Shown one piece after another: positions 43,528-51,940 of a stretch of 64,000 nucleotides of DNA (positions are counted from its first letter, which is position 1; each line of letters starts with the position of its first letter). Source of the DNA: Fontimicrobium_A sp034506455 (GTDB lineage Bacteria; Zhuqueibacterota; Zhuqueibacteria; Residuimicrobiales; Krinioviventaceae); assembly GCA_034506455.1 (NCBI GenBank), contig JAPDPN010000002.1, positions 4,964-68,963 on the forward strand. The letters run 5' to 3'. The translations under genes were made by a program, and so were the position numbers. The notes beneath the pieces were generated by a model. It saw nothing but the letters and a program-made list of their open reading frames with translations, ran no database searches and was not told where the DNA came from.

Positions 43528-45011
43528 AACAATACGATTTTCAAACACTAGATCTGCGCCAGGATCAACTCGAAACGCTCTTGCGCATCAGCCGTTTGTT
43601 TCACGGCGTCGAACTTCAAGAGCATCTGATTGCCCAGGCGCTGGATTGGGTCATCGAAGTTTTGGGCGCCGAACGCGGCTTGTTCGCCCGCTGTGTCGAT
43701 GACGACTTTACGATCGTCACCGCCCGCAATATGGACAAAGAAAGCATCGATGATCTCTCCCAGTTTTCGCTTGGAATTCTACGGCAGGTGGCCTCCGGCG
43801 GAAAGCCGAAGCTGTATCATGACGTTCAGGCTGATGCGACGGTTTCCCAATTTCAAAGTATTCAAATTCACAGAATTCAATCCATAGTCGGCGTGCCGCT
43901 CTTTCATCATGGCAAAGTCTGGGGGGTCATTCTTGCCGACAGCCGCAGCAATCGAACCCGCTTTACCGAGGAAAACCTCAAGTTCCTGGAGCTTTTTTCG
44001 CATCTGATTTCGCCGCACCTGGACCGCATCATCGAGCTGGAGGCTCTGCGCGATGAGAACAGGCTGCTGCGGCAACGCATCGAAGCGCAGGAGGAGTTGC
44101 CGGAAATGATCGGCGAAAGCCCCGCGATGCGGCGCATTGCCGAGCTCATCCGTCGAGTAGCCAAAACGGATGCGACGGTACTCCTTCTCGGCGAGAGCGG
44201 CACCGGCAAAGAGCTGGCCGCTCGGGCTATACATCAACTCAGCAACCGCTTCAATGGGACGTTCATCGCTCAATTTTGCGGATCAATCCCGGAAGCCCTT
44301 TTGGAAGGCGAATTGTTCGGCTTTAAAAAGGGCGCTTTTACCGGCGCCGTGAGCGACAAAAAAGGACTTTTCGAGGTCGCTTCCGGCGGCACCTTTTTCC
44401 TGGACGAAATCGGCGACCTGCCCTTGAGCACTCAGACCAAGCTCCTGCGCGTGCTGGAAAATCAGGAGATCATTCGTCTCGGCGAAACGCAGGTGCGCAA
44501 AATAGACGTGCGCATCATCGCCGCCACCAATCGCGACCTCAAAGAGCTCGTCAAAAACGGCCGCTTTCGCGAAGACCTCTACTATCGGCTGAACGTATTT
44601 CCCATCGTTCTGCCGCCGTTGCGCGAACGACGCGAAGACATCCCCTTGCTGGTTCACCGCCATTTAAATAAACTCGGCTGCACGGCAACCCCAACCCCCG
44701 AAAGCATGCGGAAATTAATGAACTATTCCTGGCCCGGCAACATTCGTCAGCTTGTTAATGTGCTGCATCGCGCCGTCATTCTCTGCGACGGCGAAAAAAT
44801 AGGCCCCGAGCATATTCTTCTCGATGAAGCCTCCGAAGACGTCACATTAACGGGAACGCTTAAAGAAATCGAAACTAAACTACTATTGCAGCGCCTAAAA
44901 GCCTGCAACAACAATCGCACACAGGCCGCAAAAAGCCTGGGAGTTTCCGTGCGTTGGATTCAACTTAAACTGAAAGAGCTGGAACAAGCCGAACAGGCTC
45001 ATGATGAGTGA
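43524..45011 (+). CDS. Sigma-54-dependent transcriptional activator with GAF domain
   Basis: This 495-residue protein has an N-terminal GAF sensor domain (~20-170: VGVPLFHHGKVWGVILADS) and a short coiled linker. The AAA+ domain has Walker A GESGTGKE (223-230), the sigma-54 contact loop GAFTGA (270-275), Walker B GGTFFLDEIG and the R-finger region. The Fis-type helix-turn-helix is near 455-490 (NNRTQAAKSLGVSVRWIQLK). All activator motifs are intact. There is no receiver domain, so control is by a bound ligand or by a partner, and the neighbouring kinase is a candidate. It overlaps both neighbours (4 and 11 bases). Confidence 0.95.
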   Translation: MKQYDFQTLDLRQDQLETLLRISRLFHGVELQEHLIAQALDWVIEVLGAERGLFARCVDDDFTIVTARNMDKESIDDLSQFSLGILRQVASGGKPKLYHDVQADATVSQFQSIQIHRIQSIVGVPLFHHGKVWGVILADSRSNRTRFTEENLKFLELFSHLISPHLDRIIELEALRDENRLLRQRIEAQEELPEMIGESPAMRRIAELIRRVAKTDATVLLLGESGTGKELAARAIHQLSNRFNGTFIAQFCGSIPEALLEGELFGFKKGAFTGAVSDKKGLFEVASGGTFFLDEIGDLPLSTQTKLLRVLENQEIIRLGETQVRKIDVRIIAATNRDLKELVKNGRFREDLYYRLNVFPIVLPPLRERREDIPLLVHRHLNKLGCTATPTPESMRKLMNYSWPGNIRQLVNVLHRAVILCDGEKIGPEHILLDEASEDVTLTGTLKEIETKLLLQRLKACNNNRTQAAKSLGVSVRWIQLKLKELEQAEQAHDE

Positions 45012-46473
45012 GGTATTGTTCGAAAAATTCGAACTCCTCGAGTGCCTGAAAAAAGACCAGGCGATGGGCGTTTATGCTGCGCATCACCGCTATTTGGGCA
45101 AGCGCATTTTACTGAAAACCCTCGACCGCCGCCATGCCGATGCGGCCGCCTTGGAACGGTTTCAGCGCGAAGCACGATCTCTCGCCAAGCTCGAACACCC
45201 GAATGTAATTCGGGTTCTCGATTTCGGAAGCCAGGGAGATCAGTTTTATATCTCGTTCGAATATTTCGAAAGCTGCAACCTGCGTCAGTTGATGAGCGGG
45301 CGGCCGCTTACCTCTGGAGAAAAACTGCATATCCTGAAACAGCTGGCAGCCGGATTGGCCGCCGCGCATCGCTTCGGCATCATCCACCGCGACCTCAAGC
45401 CGGAAAACATTCTCGTCAATGACAATCTGCAAGTCAAAATCGCCGATTTCGGCCTTGCGGTCATCTCAGGCGAACCTACTCTTACCCATCCCTCATCGAT
45501 CGTAGGCACGCCGGGATACATGTCGCCCGAACAAATTCTCGGCCGACCGCTTACACCGCAAAGCGATCTGTTTTCTCTCGGCATTATCGTCTGCGAGCTG
45601 TTTATCGGCGTCAATCCGTTTCTCGGGGAGGACATCGGCACAACGCTCAACCGCATTCTTTCCCTCTCTGTCGATTGCTCACAGGCTCCGCCGGAAATAT
45701 CGTCGATCCTTTCCAAACTCTTGGCAAAAAACCCGTCCGAACGGCTCGATTCTGCCGAAACGCTTTTGCGGCTTCTCGGCGGCACCGTGGAAGCGCCGAA
45801 AAAGCGTCGCCGATTCCCAATCCTGATCCCGATAATCGCTGCCGCGGCGGCCGGGATCGCCGTTCTGCTCTTCAGTTCCCGATCGCCCTCACTGAACGAA
45901 TCAAAGCCGTTGCCTGCTGCGGCCTTGGATTCGATTCAAGTCGAATCGCTTCAGCCGCCGCAAATTCGACCAGTCGAAGAAGCCGAACCAGAGCGACAAA
46001 AATTACAGGAACAAAAGACGGCAGAAAGCGCTCCCGGCAGCCTGATGATTCGCTGCTTACCGTGGGCGGAAGTATGGCTGGACGGCCGTTTGATCGACAC
46101 CACGCCGTTATCGCAAGCTTTGGTGCTTCCTGCCGGCGAGCATTTGCTCGAATTAAAACACCCGAATTATCCGACTTTAACGCAAACTGTTCGCATCTCC
46201 CCGCGAAAAATGCACACCGTTGCCGTAAATCTGGATACGCTTGTCGCCCGACTGCAATGTCAGGTCTATCCATGGGGAGAAGTCTATCTCAATAACCAAT
46301 TTATCGGCGTCACCCCTTTTAAAGACCTGATCGTCATCCCGGCTGGGGAGCATTGGTTACGTATTGAAAATCCGCAACTTGGGCGCCATGAAGAGCGGCT
46401 CGTTGCAGCCCGCGGCGAGACCTTGTACGTCCATTTTGCATTCGATGAGCAAAACCGCAAAAGCGCCCCTTAA
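45001..46473 (+). CDS. Membrane Ser/Thr protein kinase with two PEGA domains
   Basis: This 490-residue protein has a Hanks-type kinase domain (~8-255): Lys39, Glu57, HRDLKPEN (129-136) and DFG (149-151), so the phosphotransfer residues are present. The glycine loop is poor: only Gly23 of the usual GxGxxG remains (KKDQAMGVYAA). A membrane helix at ~272-292 is followed by a charged linker and two PEGA repeats (~344-480: LPWAEVWLDGRLIDTTPL and YPWGEVYLNNQFIGVTPF). PEGA domains face outside and are thought to bind surface structures. The start overlaps the sigma-54 activator gene by 11 bases. Confidence 0.93.
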   Translation: MMSEVLFEKFELLECLKKDQAMGVYAAHHRYLGKRILLKTLDRRHADAAALERFQREARSLAKLEHPNVIRVLDFGSQGDQFYISFEYFESCNLRQLMSGRPLTSGEKLHILKQLAAGLAAAHRFGIIHRDLKPENILVNDNLQVKIADFGLAVISGEPTLTHPSSIVGTPGYMSPEQILGRPLTPQSDLFSLGIIVCELFIGVNPFLGEDIGTTLNRILSLSVDCSQAPPEISSILSKLLAKNPSERLDSAETLLRLLGGTVEAPKKRRRFPILIPIIAAAAAGIAVLLFSSRSPSLNESKPLPAAALDSIQVESLQPPQIRPVEEAEPERQKLQEQKTAESAPGSLMIRCLPWAEVWLDGRLIDTTPLSQALVLPAGEHLLELKHPNYPTLTQTVRISPRKMHTVAVNLDTLVARLQCQVYPWGEVYLNNQFIGVTPFKDLIVIPAGEHWLRIENPQLGRHEERLVAARGETLYVHFAFDEQNRKSAP

Positions 46474-46508
46474 CCCTAAAAGGTACGCTTGTTGCAAATG
46501 AAAAAGCG

Positions 46509-47789
46509 ATGAAAAAGTTCAAAGTGATGTCCAAAGTTCGAATATTGTTGTTTTGCTTTCTGCCCGCGGCAGCCGTGTGGCCGCAAAGCCAATGGACCGT
46601 TTTACCGGACAATATGCCCGTGCCGGTGGTCGGCGCCGAGGCAGTAAGCTATGAGAACAAAATTTACCTTTTCGGCGGTTTTTCCGATTCGTTGCGGGCA
46701 CCGACCGATTTGGTGCAATGTTTCGATCCGAAGGCGCCTGCGGGTCAACGGTGGTCGATTTTCGGCCGCATGCTGGAGGCACGCGGCCAATTTGTTGCCC
46801 AACTGTGGAAGGATCATGTACTTCTTGTCGGCGGGCGAAGCGATAAAATCGGCCAGGAAAAGATAGCCGGCGTGGAGCTGTTTTCATTAAAAGACGGCAA
46901 ATCCAAATTCCTGCAGGCTCCCGAGCAGCTGCTGCGTATCGGCGCTGCCGGCGTGCTTTATAATGACTTGCTGCTGATTCTCGGCGGCTATTACTCGCCG
47001 ACTGGCCCGGTTGCGCCCCCTTACCTGATGGTCTTTGATTTGAAGGAAAACCGCATCGTACGCATTTTAGACGATTTTCCGGGACAACTGCAGTATGACC
47101 AGCGTGCAGTTTTGATGAACGGAAAAGTGGTTTTATTCGGCGGCATCCGATTGGGCGTTTCAAGCCGCATATACGAGCTCGACTTGGCCACTTGGCGCTT
47201 TGAGCGTATTCATCCTGATCTGATTCGACCGCTCGCCGGTTTTGCCTCCGTTAAAACACCGAGCGATACCGTCTATCTGATCGGCGGCTATAACGAAAAA
47301 CTACGGGCATCTCGTTCCGTGCTTGTATTTCATCGAACTCCGAATCGCATTTCTATGTCCGAAGCACAAGCGGAAATAAACATACCGCGCCGCGAAGCGG
47401 CTGCCGCCTATCTTGACGGATCTATTTATTTATTCGGAGGCAACAATGGATTCCAAGTAGTTCAGGAGGTGGAGCAGCTCGCTCTTACATCGAGCTCCTC
47501 AGTAAAGGAAAGAGTCGAATTCGCCGATCGCTGGACCCTGCTGCACATTTATCCTAATCCGTTCAACAATCGGACGACCATTGTTTTCGAAATAGACAGA
47601 TCGGCGGAGGTCCGGCTCGACGTTTTTGCTTCAGACGGAAGCCGTATCGATCAGCTTCTCAATAAATTCTTACCCAACGGCAGGCATGAAATCGTTTGGA
47701 ACGCTGAAAACGTGCCAAGCGGCATTTATTTTGTCCGGCTGACGGCGGACGAGCAAATTTTGACGCGAAAAATCATATGTGTCAAATGA
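46509..47789 (+). CDS. Secreted six-kelch beta-propeller protein with sorting domain
   Basis: This 426-residue protein has an N-terminal signal (VRILLFCFLPAAAVWPQS). Six kelch-type units are marked by GG pairs (IYLFGGFSD, VLLVGGRSD, LLILGGYYS, VVLFGGIRL, VYLIGGYNE, IYLFGGNNG), so it should fold as a six-bladed propeller. The last ~75 residues are a YPNPFN sorting domain (LLHIYPNPFNNRTTIVFEID, PSGIYFVRLTAD). It is probably exposed at the surface and binds sugar or protein. ATG at 46527 is an alternative start. It follows the kinase gene by 35 bases and overlaps the next gene. Confidence 0.88.
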   Translation: MKKFKVMSKVRILLFCFLPAAAVWPQSQWTVLPDNMPVPVVGAEAVSYENKIYLFGGFSDSLRAPTDLVQCFDPKAPAGQRWSIFGRMLEARGQFVAQLWKDHVLLVGGRSDKIGQEKIAGVELFSLKDGKSKFLQAPEQLLRIGAAGVLYNDLLLILGGYYSPTGPVAPPYLMVFDLKENRIVRILDDFPGQLQYDQRAVLMNGKVVLFGGIRLGVSSRIYELDLATWRFERIHPDLIRPLAGFASVKTPSDTVYLIGGYNEKLRASRSVLVFHRTPNRISMSEAQAEINIPRREAAAAYLDGSIYLFGGNNGFQVVQEVEQLALTSSSSVKERVEFADRWTLLHIYPNPFNNRTTIVFEIDRSAEVRLDVFASDGSRIDQLLNKFLPNGRHEIVWNAENVPSGIYFVRLTADEQILTRKIICVK

Positions 47790-48586
47790 GCGGCGGACGA
47801 CTGATTCTTTTGCTGTTTCTGACGGCCGTACTGGCGGCGAAGCAGATTTCTCTCGAAGAACTCGAAAAGAATTATCGCGATTTTAATTATAATCGCGTCA
47901 TCGAATTGGCCGATTCGCTGCTTTCCTCATCAGCGCCGATCGATGCCTTTCAGCGGGTGAAAATCTATGAACTTAAAGCGGCGTCGCATTATTCACTCAA
48001 TCAGCCGCAGGAAGCGTTTGCCGCTTATGCGGCTATTCTCAAAATCGATATCGACCATCAGCTCGATCCCACTTTTACCTCACCCAAGCTTGTCCGCTTT
48101 TTTGAAGAGGTCAAACAGGCTTTTACAGATGCGGTACGACCGGAGACTGCGCAGCACGTCGTCGTTCGCACCGACACAGTTCGACTGATCGAATCGAGCC
48201 GCGACTTTTATCGCCGCGTACTGCCTTCGTCTATGGTCTTACCAGGATTGGGACATCTCTTGGCCGGAAGCCGGAAAAGCGGCGTCGCTTTTATGCTTCT
48301 GGGCTCTTTCTTACTGGCTGGTGCTGTGGATGCAACCATCGAGTGTCGAGAAAAAGAGGCCCTTTATCTCAACGCCGTCGACCTCGAGCAAATCCGTCAT
48401 ACCTATTCTGTTTACAACTCTGCCTACAAAACCCGTAACGCGTTGTGGCTCGGCTATGCAGCAGTGTGGAGTGCCGCTCAGACTGATCTCCTGTTTCGCG
48501 TAAAACCCCACACCACCCTGCGGCTGGCCGTACTACCCTCTTTTGAATTTTTCTCTCCCTTACTCTGCTGCCGCATAACTTTTTAG
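47786..48586 (+). CDS. TPR-like membrane protein (DUF5683-like)
   Basis: This 266-residue protein begins with an export signal (GGRLILLLFLTAVLAAKQ). It has a TPR-like helical half (~18-115: ELEKNYRDFNYNRVIELADSLL, KAASHYSLNQPQEAFAAYAAIL). Then comes a region with MVLPGLGHLLAGSRKSGVAFMLLGSFLLAGA typical of the DUF5683-type membrane segment, with a second hydrophobic segment near 225. I know no function for the family. ATG 47786 overlaps the kelch gene's stop (ATGA-type), and it is the last gene of the 42295-48586 run. Confidence 0.75.
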   Translation: MSGGRLILLLFLTAVLAAKQISLEELEKNYRDFNYNRVIELADSLLSSSAPIDAFQRVKIYELKAASHYSLNQPQEAFAAYAAILKIDIDHQLDPTFTSPKLVRFFEEVKQAFTDAVRPETAQHVVVRTDTVRLIESSRDFYRRVLPSSMVLPGLGHLLAGSRKSGVAFMLLGSFLLAGAVDATIECREKEALYLNAVDLEQIRHTYSVYNSAYKTRNALWLGYAAVWSAAQTDLLFRVKPHTTLRLAVLPSFEFFSPLLCCRITF

Positions 48587-48698
48587 TGAGACACAGGGGG
48601 TTAACGAGTCGAATGCTTTTGATAGGAAATCCGTTTGAGCGGGGAAAAATTCAATCCTTTGCAATTTATAGAGCAGATGGCGAGCGGTGAAAAATGTA

Positions 48699-49361
48699 CT
48701 AATGAAGCTTAAAGCCGATCAATTCTCCGCTTGAAGAGGGTAATTCGTATTTGACCGGCCCAACGGACTTGGCAAACCACCAGATATGCCGGCCGACGAA
48801 CAGCGGATAATCATCGGCAGATGGGTATTGAAACTCTGAGGTCACTTTGATGCAGTTCTCAAAGGATCCGACTGGAGTTTCGACGTTCTCGACCGCGTCG
48901 ATGCGATACTCGACGGTGATGGGTACGCGCTTTGTTGCGCCGGTCGAATCGATTCGGACTTCAACGCCGTTTATTTTTCGTACATCGCCGACGATGGCGG
49001 AAAACGGCGCCGCAGAGAGCGGGGGTTCAAAGGTAACCTTGGGCAACAGTTGCGTTGCCGGTTCGAAATCAGTCCATTGCAGCTGCCCGTTTTCCAGGCG
49101 ATAGGTCTCGCGCCATAGGGGCGTCAAAAGAGTATCGGAAAAAACTGCCGTCGCCTGCAATGATTTCCCCATATGCTTGATCTCTTTGATCGTCAAAACC
49201 TGCAGATCACCGCTAAAGAGCCACTGATTGCCTTCTGCGAGGGGAAAATAGTCGAGCGGATCGAACGCTTGCGGCTTATGAGAGCAGAGGGCCGTTAACA
49301 AAAACAGCACGATCAGCCCTGGAAATAAAAGAGTTTTGAGAATCGCATTGCTGTTTTTCAT
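48699..49361 (-). CDS. Exported hypothetical protein, lipoprotein-like
   Basis: This 220-residue protein has a hydrophobic signal (LLFPGLIVLFLLTALC) ending in Cys-Ser, then PLDYFPLAEGNQWLF, a motif common in secreted beta-rich proteins of unknown function. The rest is all-beta (WRETYRLENGQLQW, ITVEYRIDAVENVETPVGSF). The start at 49361 is preferred because GGATG/AAGGA lies ~8 bases upstream; a longer frame overlaps sufU and is unlikely. It is downstream of sufU on the same strand, separated by 40 bases. Confidence 0.65.
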   Translation of the reverse strand: MKNSNAILKTLLFPGLIVLFLLTALCSHKPQAFDPLDYFPLAEGNQWLFSGDLQVLTIKEIKHMGKSLQATAVFSDTLLTPLWRETYRLENGQLQWTDFEPATQLLPKVTFEPPLSAAPFSAIVGDVRKINGVEVRIDSTGATKRVPITVEYRIDAVENVETPVGSFENCIKVTSEFQYPSADDYPLFVGRHIWWFAKSVGPVKYELPSSSGELIGFKLH

Positions 49362-49401
49362 GGACGGCATCCTTTGCAGCCAGGCAGGCATGGTTTGCAG
49401 G

Positions 49402-49845
49402 TCACTTTTTTTCCTTAATCTCTCGTTCGATGCCTTCTTTAAGGGCATTCCACGCTAAAAGAGCGCACTTGACGCGCGTAGGATATGCGGAAACCCCTTT
49501 AAAAGCGCTCAACTCGTCGGTTTCCGGAATATGAGGATGAAGCGGGTCTTCTCCCTTGACCATGCCGGAAAATTCGCGAAAAAGTTTTTGCACCTCTTCC
49601 ACCGTTTTGCCTTTAATATGCTCCGTCATGACCGATGCCGACGCCTGGCTGATGGCGCAGCCGCTGCCGGTGAATTTGACGTCCTCGACAACGCCGTTGC
49701 GCATGCGCATCGTCAGCTTGATTTGATCGCCGCAAAACGGATTGCGTCCCTCTATCACCACGTCGGGTTCCGGGAGTTCGCCTTGATTTTTCGGCTGTTT
49801 GTAGTGTTCGAGGATGATTTCCTGATAAAGTTCGTCTAAATCCAT
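49402..49845 (-). CDS. sufU: SufU-type Fe-S scaffold/zinc transfer protein
   Basis: This 147-residue protein has the IscU/SufU fold with three conserved cysteines (NPFCGDQ, GSGCAIS, RVKCALLAW) and the aspartate of CGD. SufU accepts persulfide from SufS, usually with a bound zinc. The insertion between the second and third Cys (FSGMVKGEDPLHPHIPETDEL) is typical for SufU rather than IscU. It overlaps sufS by 10 bases and is the last gene of the suf operon. Confidence 0.95.
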   Translation of the reverse strand: MDLDELYQEIILEHYKQPKNQGELPEPDVVIEGRNPFCGDQIKLTMRMRNGVVEDVKFTGSGCAISQASASVMTEHIKGKTVEEVQKLFREFSGMVKGEDPLHPHIPETDELSAFKGVSAYPTRVKCALLAWNALKEGIEREIKEKK

Positions 49846-51086
49846 CGCGCAAAATATCCTAGAGCTTGACCTACGACATCGATAAATCGATCGATTTCGG
49901 CAAAGGTGTTGTACAGATAAAAGCCGATGCGGGCAGTGGCCGGAATGCCCAGTTTTCTCATCACCAGCTGAGCGCAGTGGTGGCCGGAACGCACGGCAAT
50001 GTTCCGACTGTCGAAAAATGTGGCAAGATCATGGGGATGCAGATTGCGGACCGTAAATGAAATCACAGGATTTCGTTCCGTATCAGGACAGTAGATTTTC
50101 AGCAATTCGATTTCCTGCAGTTTTTGCAGCGCGTAATCGGTCAACGCCCGACAATGCGCTTCAATCTTGTCCAAGCCGATCTGCTCCAAAAAGTCGATGG
50201 CTGCCCCCAAGCCGATGACGCCCGGAATATTTTGGGTTCCGGCTTCGAACTTCCACGGCAGTTTGGCCCAGGTGGAATAATGGTGATGAACCTGGTCGAT
50301 CATCGATCCGCCGAACATGACCGGATCCATCGCTTCGAGCAGCTGTTCCTTGCCGTATAGAATACCGATGCCCATCGGACCCAGCATTTTGTGGCCGGAA
50401 AAGGCATAAAAGTCGGCGTCCAATTCTTCGACGTTTACCCGGGCGTGCGGGACGTACTGCACGCCGTCGACAACGACCAAACCGCCGACCGCATGCACCG
50501 CCTCGATGATTCGCTTTACGTCGACGCGGGTGCCGAGCACATTAGACGCGTGGGTAATCGCCGCAAGACGTGTCCGCTCGCTCACCAATGTTTCCAAATC
50601 TTCGATCAGCAGCCGCCCTTCGCTGTCGATCGGCAGAAACTTGAGTGTTGCGCCGGTTCGCTTGGCCGTTTCCTGCCATGGAACGAGGTTGCTGTGATGC
50701 TCCAACTCGGTAACCAGAATCTCGTCGCCCGCCTTTAGGAATTTGCGCGCCCAGCCATAGGCGACAAAATTGAGGGATTGGGTGGCTCCGGCCGTAAAGA
50801 TGATCTCGTGCGCATGACGCGCGCCGATAAACTGCGCCACCTGAAGCCGTGCACATTCATATCCGGCGGTCGCTTTTTCGGCCAGCTTGTAGGCGCTGCG
50901 GTGAGTGTTTGAATTATACTCTTCATGGAAACGACGAATGGCGTCCAAGACCTGAACAGGCCGCTGCGTCGTCGCCGGATTGTCAAAGTAGATCAGGTTA
51001 CGATTTTCCGGCTGCTGGAAAATAGGAAAGCAGCTTCGAACCGCTTCAACGTCAAAAACAGTTTGTGGGGAGTCGCCTGCTCCCAT
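49836..51086 (-). CDS. sufS: Cysteine desulfurase SufS
   Basis: This 416-residue PLP enzyme supplies sulfur from cysteine. It has the PLP lysine in AFSGHKMLGPMGIGILYG, the RGxxGHHC-like active-site cysteine segment IAVRSGHHCAQLVMRKLG, YFDNPATTQRPV at the start and EHHSNLVPWQ in the middle. This is the group II (SufS) form. It is followed by sufU and preceded by a Rieske-type gene 12 bases upstream. Confidence 0.97.
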   Translation of the reverse strand: MGAGDSPQTVFDVEAVRSCFPIFQQPENRNLIYFDNPATTQRPVQVLDAIRRFHEEYNSNTHRSAYKLAEKATAGYECARLQVAQFIGARHAHEIIFTAGATQSLNFVAYGWARKFLKAGDEILVTELEHHSNLVPWQETAKRTGATLKFLPIDSEGRLLIEDLETLVSERTRLAAITHASNVLGTRVDVKRIIEAVHAVGGLVVVDGVQYVPHARVNVEELDADFYAFSGHKMLGPMGIGILYGKEQLLEAMDPVMFGGSMIDQVHHHYSTWAKLPWKFEAGTQNIPGVIGLGAAIDFLEQIGLDKIEAHCRALTDYALQKLQEIELLKIYCPDTERNPVISFTVRNLHPHDLATFFDSRNIAVRSGHHCAQLVMRKLGIPATARIGFYLYNTFAEIDRFIDVVGQALGYFARWI

Positions 51087-51098
51087 ACCTTTTCCTTA

Positions 51099-51407
51099 TC
51101 AGTCGAGAGTAAGGATAATTCTGCCGTCGACTATTGCCGTCGGGAAGGTCTTGAGCGCCTCATAGGCAGGCAAGGAGAGCGCCGCGCCGGTACGCGGATC
51201 GAATCTGGCGCCGTGAAAGGCGCAGCATAGCGCGCCGTCTTCAATCCACCCTTCCGAAAGCGGAAACTCTTCATGCGTACACTGATCCTGCAGCGCAAAC
51301 ACCTCCTCGCCGATCCTCACCAGGACGATTCGCTTTCCGTCGGCAGTAATGCCGCGCAGACTTGCATCCGGTAAGCCTTCCAAAGGGCCTGCATCGAATG
51401 TACTCAT
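51099..51407 (-). CDS. Rieske-type [2Fe-2S] ferredoxin in the suf operon
   Basis: This 102-residue protein has both Rieske ligand boxes: QCTHEEFPL and CAFHGARFDP, the C-x-H and C-x2-H pattern. It is of the small, soluble bacterial type seen beside suf genes. It could deliver electrons for cluster assembly or act as a cluster sink; its role is not established. GAGAGG lies 6 bases before the ATG at 51407. It lies between sufT (194 bases upstream) and sufS. Confidence 0.93.
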   Translation of the reverse strand: MSTFDAGPLEGLPDASLRGITADGKRIVLVRIGEEVFALQDQCTHEEFPLSEGWIEDGALCCAFHGARFDPRTGAALSLPAYEALKTFPTAIVDGRIILTLD

Positions 51408-51601
51408 TTTCTGCCTCTCTTGCAAAAGGGGTTTAACGAGTTTTTAAATTTTGCATCGCAGTTTTTAAGGACAGAGCATCTTTACCGCAGGTTGCAAAAA
51501 CCAGGCAAAAGCCTTTACAATCCGATGCCGTAATAAAGACAGAAGGCTGATTGGAATAAATTTTCCGGCTTGAGTACGCAAATCGAGTGCCTATGGCTGA
51601 A

Positions 51602-51928
51602 TTATGTGAAATAGTTCAATTCCAGCCGCGCGGCTTCGGACATCATGCCAGGATTCCACGGCGGCTCCCAAACCACCTCGACGTTCACCTCCGTAACCTC
51701 GTCGATTTCCTGGATCCGCCGATGCACTTCATCGGGAAGCGTTTCGGCGACCGGACAGGCCGGGGAGGTCAGGGTCATCACAACGTTGACACGACCCTGC
51801 GCGTCAACGTTCACCTCGTAGACCAAGCCGAGGTCATAAATATTGACCGGTATTTCTGGATCATAGCAGGTGCGCAGCGTCTCGATGACCTCCTCGCGGA
51901 GATCGTCGACGGAAAAACTGGGTTCCAT
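51602..51928 (-). CDS. sufT: SufT (DUF59/MIP18 family) Fe-S assembly protein
   Basis: This 108-residue DUF59 domain protein has the characteristic DPEIPVNIYDLGLVYEVNV, TLTSPACPVAETLPDEVHRRI and VVWEPPWNPGMMSEAAR. In SUF operons SufT helps Fe-S maturation, especially when iron is limiting. It sits between sufD and the Rieske gene, as in many Bacteroidota-type operons. A ~190-base stretch downstream (51408-51601) holds nothing recognised. Confidence 0.95.
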   Translation of the reverse strand: MEPSFSVDDLREEVIETLRTCYDPEIPVNIYDLGLVYEVNVDAQGRVNVVMTLTSPACPVAETLPDEVHRRIQEIDEVTEVNVEVVWEPPWNPGMMSEAARLELNYFT

Positions 51929-51940
51929 TCCGGCTCTCCT

